Below, one piece after another: positions 60,766 to 64,000 of a stretch of 64,000 nucleotides of DNA (position 1 is its first letter; every line of letters starts with the position of its first letter). The position numbers and the translations under genes were made by a program. The notes under the pieces are model-generated. The model was not told where the DNA came from, ran no database searches, and saw only the letters and a list, made by a program, of their open reading frames with translations. This DNA comes from Endozoicomonas gorgoniicola. GTDB lineage: Bacteria; Pseudomonadota; Gammaproteobacteria; Pseudomonadales; Endozoicomonadaceae. Where the stretch lies: assembly GCF_025562715.2 (NCBI RefSeq), contig NZ_JAPFCC010000001.1, positions 2,870,501 through 2,934,500 on the forward strand, given 5' to 3'.

Positions 60766-61836
60766 TCCTGCTGCCAGTGCAATCTGGCGCTCTTTCGCCT
60801 GCTCACGAATGGCTTCCACTTCGTCAACCGCAGCCAGAAGCACCTCAACCCCAGCCCCTTTCCGGTGCGCGTTCTCACTGATATAACGTCTGAACTTTCT
60901 GGCTCCGGGTTCGCCCTGGTACAACCCGAGCATGTGGCGGGTAATGTGGCTCAGATAAACGCCTTTACTCATCTGCTCTTCAATATAAGGCACCATCTGC
61001 TCAATCAGAACACGGCGCTCGGGCAATGGTTTACTGCTGCCATAGAGGCGATTGTCCACTTCTGCCATCAGGTAAGGATTGTGATATGCCTCCCGCCCCA
61101 GCATCACACCATCAACATGCAGCATGTGCTGTTCAATCTGATCGAAGCTGGCAATACCACCGTTAATGGTAATTTCCAGTTCAGGAAAGTCGCGCTTCAG
61201 CTGATAGACCACTTCCGGCTTCAGCGGTGGGATATCACGATTTTCTTTAGGAGACAGCCCTTCAAGAATGGCAATTCGGGCATGGGCAATAAATGTCTCA
61301 CAACCAGCGTCTTTGACCGTACCGACAAAGTCCACCAGCTCTTCATAAGACTCCCTGCCATTAATCCCGATCCGGTGCTTAACCGTGACAGGAATATCCA
61401 CTGCGTCCTTCATTGCTTTTACCGCGTCAGCCACCGTCTCAGGCTCTGCCATCAGGCAGGCACCAATTCGGCCATTCTGAACCCGGTCGCTGGGGCAACC
61501 AACGTTCAAATTGACTTCCTGATAACCGGCTGACTCAGCCATTTTGGCACACTGCGCCAGATGATCAGGGTCATGCCCACCCAGCTGCAGGGCCAGGGGG
61601 TATTCAGCAACTGAATGCTTCAGAAACCTCTCCCGGTCACCATAAACCAGCGCGCCGGATGTCACCATTTCAGTGTACAGAACCGCATGTTCTGAGAGCA
61701 GGCGATGGAAATAACGACAATGGCGGTCAGTCCAGTCCATCATAGGCGCAACGGAAAACCGGCGACACAGGGCTTTAGGGCTTTTTCCTTTTATATCAGT
61801 GGTTAAAGCTTGATCAGTATTTACTTTTTGCACCAT
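60754..61836 (-). CDS. dusA: tRNA-dihydrouridine(20/20a) synthase DusA
   Basis: 360 residues, FMN-dependent TIM barrel. VAPMMDWTDRHCR, NVGCPSDRVQNGRIGACLM (catalytic Cys), TVKHRIGING, ARIAILEGLSPKENR and NGGIASFDQIEQHM fit the DusA subgroup. It reduces U20/U20a of tRNA. The 5' end of dusA is a documented integration site for phages and islands, and an integrase gene starts 90 bp upstream in the other direction. Confidence 0.95.
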   Translation of the reverse strand: MVQKVNTDQALTTDIKGKSPKALCRRFSVAPMMDWTDRHCRYFHRLLSEHAVLYTEMVTSGALVYGDRERFLKHSVAEYPLALQLGGHDPDHLAQCAKMAESAGYQEVNLNVGCPSDRVQNGRIGACLMAEPETVADAVKAMKDAVDIPVTVKHRIGINGRESYEELVDFVGTVKDAGCETFIAHARIAILEGLSPKENRDIPPLKPEVVYQLKRDFPELEITINGGIASFDQIEQHMLHVDGVMLGREAYHNPYLMAEVDNRLYGSSKPLPERRVLIEQMVPYIEEQMSKGVYLSHITRHMLGLYQGEPGARKFRRYISENAHRKGAGVEVLLAAVDEVEAIREQAKERQIALAAGSAI

Positions 61837-61872
61837 CGTACGACCCTAATTTACCCTTAAAACTTGCTTCAT

Positions 61873-61910
61873 TTGCTACATGTAGTAAATTTCCAATCTA
61901 TTGCTACATG
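61873..61910. promoter_or_regulatory. Direct repeat and palindrome between dusA and the integrase
   Basis: TTGCTACATG occurs at 61873-61882 and 61901-61910; the first copy is inside a 10-bp palindrome CTACATGTAG (61876-61885). The placement fits arm-type integrase sites or an operator at the edge of a dusA-integrated element. Confidence 0.45.
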
Positions 61911-61925
61911 CCGTGAGAAGTATAG

Positions 61926-62978
61926 ATGAGCATCCTAAAGAGAAAAACCAAAAGTGGGAAGTTGCGTTATACCGTACAAGTCAAAAAAATGATTAAGGGT
62001 GAAACGTACTCAGACAGTAAAACCTTCGGTTCATTAACCGCTGCTAAAGCATGGGAGCGCAAACGGGCTTCGGAGTTGGACGGGGCTGAAAATGTTTCAT
62101 CTCTGGCAGAAGATGAAACCCTGAATATGACCGTTGGCGAGCTGGTCTCTGCCTATCTTAAAAAAGCCACTAAAATCGGACGCAGTAAGAATGCAGTTCT
62201 TAATTCCATGAAAGGCCACCCTTTTCTCAGCCGTATTAAGCTGAAGGATTTCAACCCCCAACACCTATACCAATATTGCCAGGGACGGCTTGCCGAATGC
62301 CAACCACAGACGATCTGGCAAGATATCTCATTCCTTCGTAGTGTATTCAAGCAAGCTCAGGTGGTGCTGTCGCTGAATATTGATGACCAAGTGTTTGTAA
62401 AGGCCATGCCGACCCTGAAAGAACACAACCTGATCAGCAAATCAAAGCAGCGTAGCCGTAAAGCCAGTGGGAATGAGCTTGAAAGAGTACTTGAGTACCT
62501 ACGGAAACCAAATCCACAACGCAAAATACCCACTGCAGATATCATCGAGTTTGCCTATGAATCAGGTATGCGCCGCAGTGAAGTCTGCAATCTGAAATGG
62601 TCGGATCTTGTTGAAGAACGATCCATCATCAGAATCATGGAAAGAAAGGACCCCAGTAACAAACACACAAATGATCAGGATGTCCCCCTGACTCCGAGAG
62701 CATTAAAGATTATTTTGTCACAACCCAGAATCAATAATCGAATATTTCCTTATAAACCTGATTCAATCCGCGCAGCCTGGGACCGCACCTGCCAAAAGCT
62801 CGGAATTGAGGACCTTCGTTTTCATGACCTCCGTCGAACAGGGCTGACACGATTAATTGATGCAGGTCTGTCTGAATTTGAAGTCCGTCAGATTTCAGGG
62901 CACAAGGATGTAAAAATGCTTCAGCGGTATGTAAACATTAATCCAGATAAGGTAGCTGAAAAGCTAAAGGGGCTTTAA
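61926..62978 (+). CDS. Tyrosine recombinase (dusA-associated integrase)
   Basis: 350 residues. N-terminal Arm-type segment (VQVKKMIKGETYSDSKTFGS), SAM-like core-binding domain (about 75-165) and catalytic domain with the Arg in SGMRRSEVCNL, HxxR in FHDLRRTGLTR, His in ISGHKDVKML and Tyr in LQRYVNI. Located beside dusA, transcribed away from it: the layout of the dusA-site integrative elements. GAGAAG precedes the ATG. Confidence 0.94.
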   Translation: MSILKRKTKSGKLRYTVQVKKMIKGETYSDSKTFGSLTAAKAWERKRASELDGAENVSSLAEDETLNMTVGELVSAYLKKATKIGRSKNAVLNSMKGHPFLSRIKLKDFNPQHLYQYCQGRLAECQPQTIWQDISFLRSVFKQAQVVLSLNIDDQVFVKAMPTLKEHNLISKSKQRSRKASGNELERVLEYLRKPNPQRKIPTADIIEFAYESGMRRSEVCNLKWSDLVEERSIIRIMERKDPSNKHTNDQDVPLTPRALKIILSQPRINNRIFPYKPDSIRAAWDRTCQKLGIEDLRFHDLRRTGLTRLIDAGLSEFEVRQISGHKDVKMLQRYVNINPDKVAEKLKGL

Positions 62979-62988
62979 AAGCCCCAGT

Positions 62989-63300
62989 TTAATTAAGTTT
63001 CTCGTAATCATCTCTGGCGCTGGCAAACGTATCATCCAGATACTTTGCCAAATCCCTGATATGAACCAGGTAAGGCGCTCTGGTACTGGCATAGGCTCGT
63101 GATACCGGAAATGGCCAGTCCCCCTTATTGATGCTTTCACAGGCTTTTTTATAGGACAGGCCTGTTACCTCTTTACAGCAGTCCTCCAGCTTGATGACTG
63201 GAGATTTATATTTACCATACAGCATTAATTCTGTTGTTAGCATAATTACGTGACCGAACTTTTTACCTGCTGCCACAGGATTATTAGAAGGTGCTGACAC
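62989..63300 (-). CDS. PrtN-like pyocin activator
   Basis: 103 residues from GTG 63300 (11 bp after the upstream gene); an internal ATG at 63243 would give 84. MLYGKYKSPVIKLEDCCKEV, GLSYKKACESINKGDWPFPV and APYLVHIRDLAKYLDD match the PrtN family, which activates pyocin genes in Pseudomonas. In dusA-type and other elements PrtN-like genes act in excision or late-gene control. It converges on the integrase. Confidence 0.8.
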   Translation of the reverse strand: MSAPSNNPVAAGKKFGHVIMLTTELMLYGKYKSPVIKLEDCCKEVTGLSYKKACESINKGDWPFPVSRAYASTRAPYLVHIRDLAKYLDDTFASARDDYEKLN

Positions 63301-63311
63301 ACCACAAAGAG

Positions 63312-63578
63312 TTAAACTACAACTACCACCTCAACCGGATAAACCACCCCATCCCAGCACCGTTCCTTAACCACTCTGGCCAGATCCCGCCGGATCAACC
63401 CCTGGATAGTCCGGGTACCAAAGAACCAGGCGGGAATCGGGTAGCCGGTCACAAGGCTGGTACGGGTCTCAACCTCTGTCGCTGACCAGAAGCCGCCTTT
63501 GTACTTGATTAAACGCCCATGCTCTTTCAGACGGTTATAGGCTTTTTGCATTTCCGGGGAAAGTTTCTTGCTGGTCAT
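63312..63578 (-). CDS. Small phage-type protein of unknown function
   Basis: 88 residues: LKEHGRLIKYKGGFWSATEV and PAWFFGTRTIQGLIRRDLA resemble short proteins found in prophages and islands. A predicted winged-helix-like fold; function unknown. Its ATG overlaps the preceding stop (TAATG), coupling it to the 59-residue gene upstream; the PrtN-like gene follows after 11 bp. Confidence 0.65.
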   Translation of the reverse strand: MTSKKLSPEMQKAYNRLKEHGRLIKYKGGFWSATEVETRTSLVTGYPIPAWFFGTRTIQGLIRRDLARVVKERCWDGVVYPVEVVVVV

Positions 63579-63757
63579 TACAAGTCATCCCCTTTTACAG
63601 AAACACGATAAGCATTCGGTGCTTTAACTTTGGGGGCAGGCAGAACGGTAATTTTCCCACCCCTGGCGAGAAACGCCTTAACCTTTCTGTCGATTTGCTG
63701 CCGTTTATCTTCCTGGCAGGAAGGGCTTTTGCTGTGTTCAGTTTCATGCTGCCACAT
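63578..63757 (-). CDS. 59-residue small protein in the integrated element
   Basis: From ATG 63755-63757 with AGGAG seven bases upstream to TAA at 63578-63580, overlapping the next ATG by one base. Basic C-terminal half (KAFLARGGKITVLPAPKVKA), similar in style to small phage proteins. Function unknown; the ribosome site and coupled overlap support it. Confidence 0.65.
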   Translation of the reverse strand: MWQHETEHSKSPSCQEDKRQQIDRKVKAFLARGGKITVLPAPKVKAPNAYRVSVKGDDL

Positions 63758-63874
63758 GACTGAATCTCCTTTTGTTATTGTGCCTGAGCTATTTGAGTAT
63801 TAGGTGGATTTATCCGGATAACTCTGTATTTAACTGCAAATCCGGATGAGTACGTCTAATACGGGTTATATTCA
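63758..63874 (-). promoter_or_regulatory. Promoter/operator region of the small-gene operon
   Basis: 117 bp without a gene. A 12-bp palindrome TTATCCGGATAA (63810-63821) with an imperfect copy (AATCCGGATGA) nearby, and CTAATAC / GTATTAG elements on either side, suggest a repressor operator. No specific -35/-10 pair could be fixed. Confidence 0.4.
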
Positions 63875-64000
63875 CTAGTCCTCATTAAATAACTCGAATG
63901 CGGCTTGCGGATCGTTTGAACTCAGTTCAGCAATATCTGGAGCTATAGCATTCATTGCATCCCATGCCCAAGCCCGATGCTTATTAGAGCATTCCGGGAA
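63875..64000 (-). CDS. C-terminal end of a gene cut by the window edge
   Basis: Open minus-strand frame of 41 codons to TAG at 63875-63877, running off the window. Residues include HRAWAWDAMNAIAPDIAELS and QAAFELFNED. It is presumably the next gene of the integrated element; family not recognised. Confidence 0.5.
   Translation of the reverse strand, partial: FPECSNKHRAWAWDAMNAIAPDIAELSSNDPQAAFELFNED

Overview
The window is chromosomal DNA of a Gammaproteobacterium. The complete dcw cluster (mraZ to ftsZ) followed by lpxC, an M23 peptidase, secA, argJ and a MutT/ThiE-type fusion, the clpB-pgeF-rluD / bamD divergence, and the mlaA / RssB-like / STAS neighbourhood all resemble the gene orders of Pseudomonas relatives. 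A candidate host-directed kinase-like protein, a Cys-rich secreted protein, a duplicated YiiX-like gene and an IS630 element point to an animal-associated Oceanospirillales such as Endozoicomonas. That assignment is an inference from content; nothing in the window is a taxonomic marker I could align.

Layout. 1-6.9 kb (minus strand): a partial AspT/YidE-type transporter, the HAD phosphatase yigL, clpB, pgeF and rluD. 7.2-8.4 kb (plus): bamD and yacG. 8.3-9.6 kb (minus): an unrecognised protein with atypical-kinase motifs. 9.7-17.3 kb (minus): MutT/ThiE fusion, argJ, secA, M23 peptidase, lpxC. 17.4-34.7 kb (minus): ftsZ, ftsA, ftsQ, ddl, murC, murG, ftsW, murD, mraY, murF, murE, ftsI, ftsL, rsmH, mraZ, mostly overlapping or nearly so. 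34.9-35.2 kb holds DnaA-box-like 9-mers, followed by the RNase P RNA gene (minus). 35.7-40.4 kb: rsmI divergent from lpoA-yraN-diaA-dolP. 40.5-44.2 kb: a glutamine amidotransferase, an FMN reductase whose 5' end is cut by an intact IS630 element, then sspB-sspA. 44.6-48.1 kb: accessory-looking genes around a Dcu-type C4-dicarboxylate transporter with an FNR-like box. 48.3-51.9 kb (minus): the metNIQ methionine importer and a TauE-like permease. 52-57.7 kb: tdk, cvfB-like, a eukaryote-like idi, an HpaR-like regulator, yhcH/nanQ, a YiiX-like gene with a broken copy, tRNA-Arg(CCT) and a FlgM-like gene. 58-61.8 kb: mlaA, an RssB-like phosphatase/response regulator with its STAS partner, and dusA. 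61.9-64 kb: an integrase next to the dusA 5' end starts an integrated element carrying a PrtN-like regulator and small phage-type genes, and runs off the window.

How the genes work together. Most of the window builds and divides the cell envelope: peptidoglycan precursors (murCDEFG, mraY, ddl), septal synthesis and division (ftsLIWQAZ), wall remodelling and activation (M23 peptidase, lpoA, dolP), lipid A (lpxC), outer-membrane assembly and lipid asymmetry (bamD, mlaA) and protein export (secA). The accessory parts are the kinase-like and Cys-rich proteins, the YiiX-like duplication, the IS insertion and the dusA-linked element. The clearest new observation is the IS630 insertion: removing the element and one TA restores an in-frame start codon and Shine-Dalgarno for the FMN reductase, while the present start codon lies inside the element.
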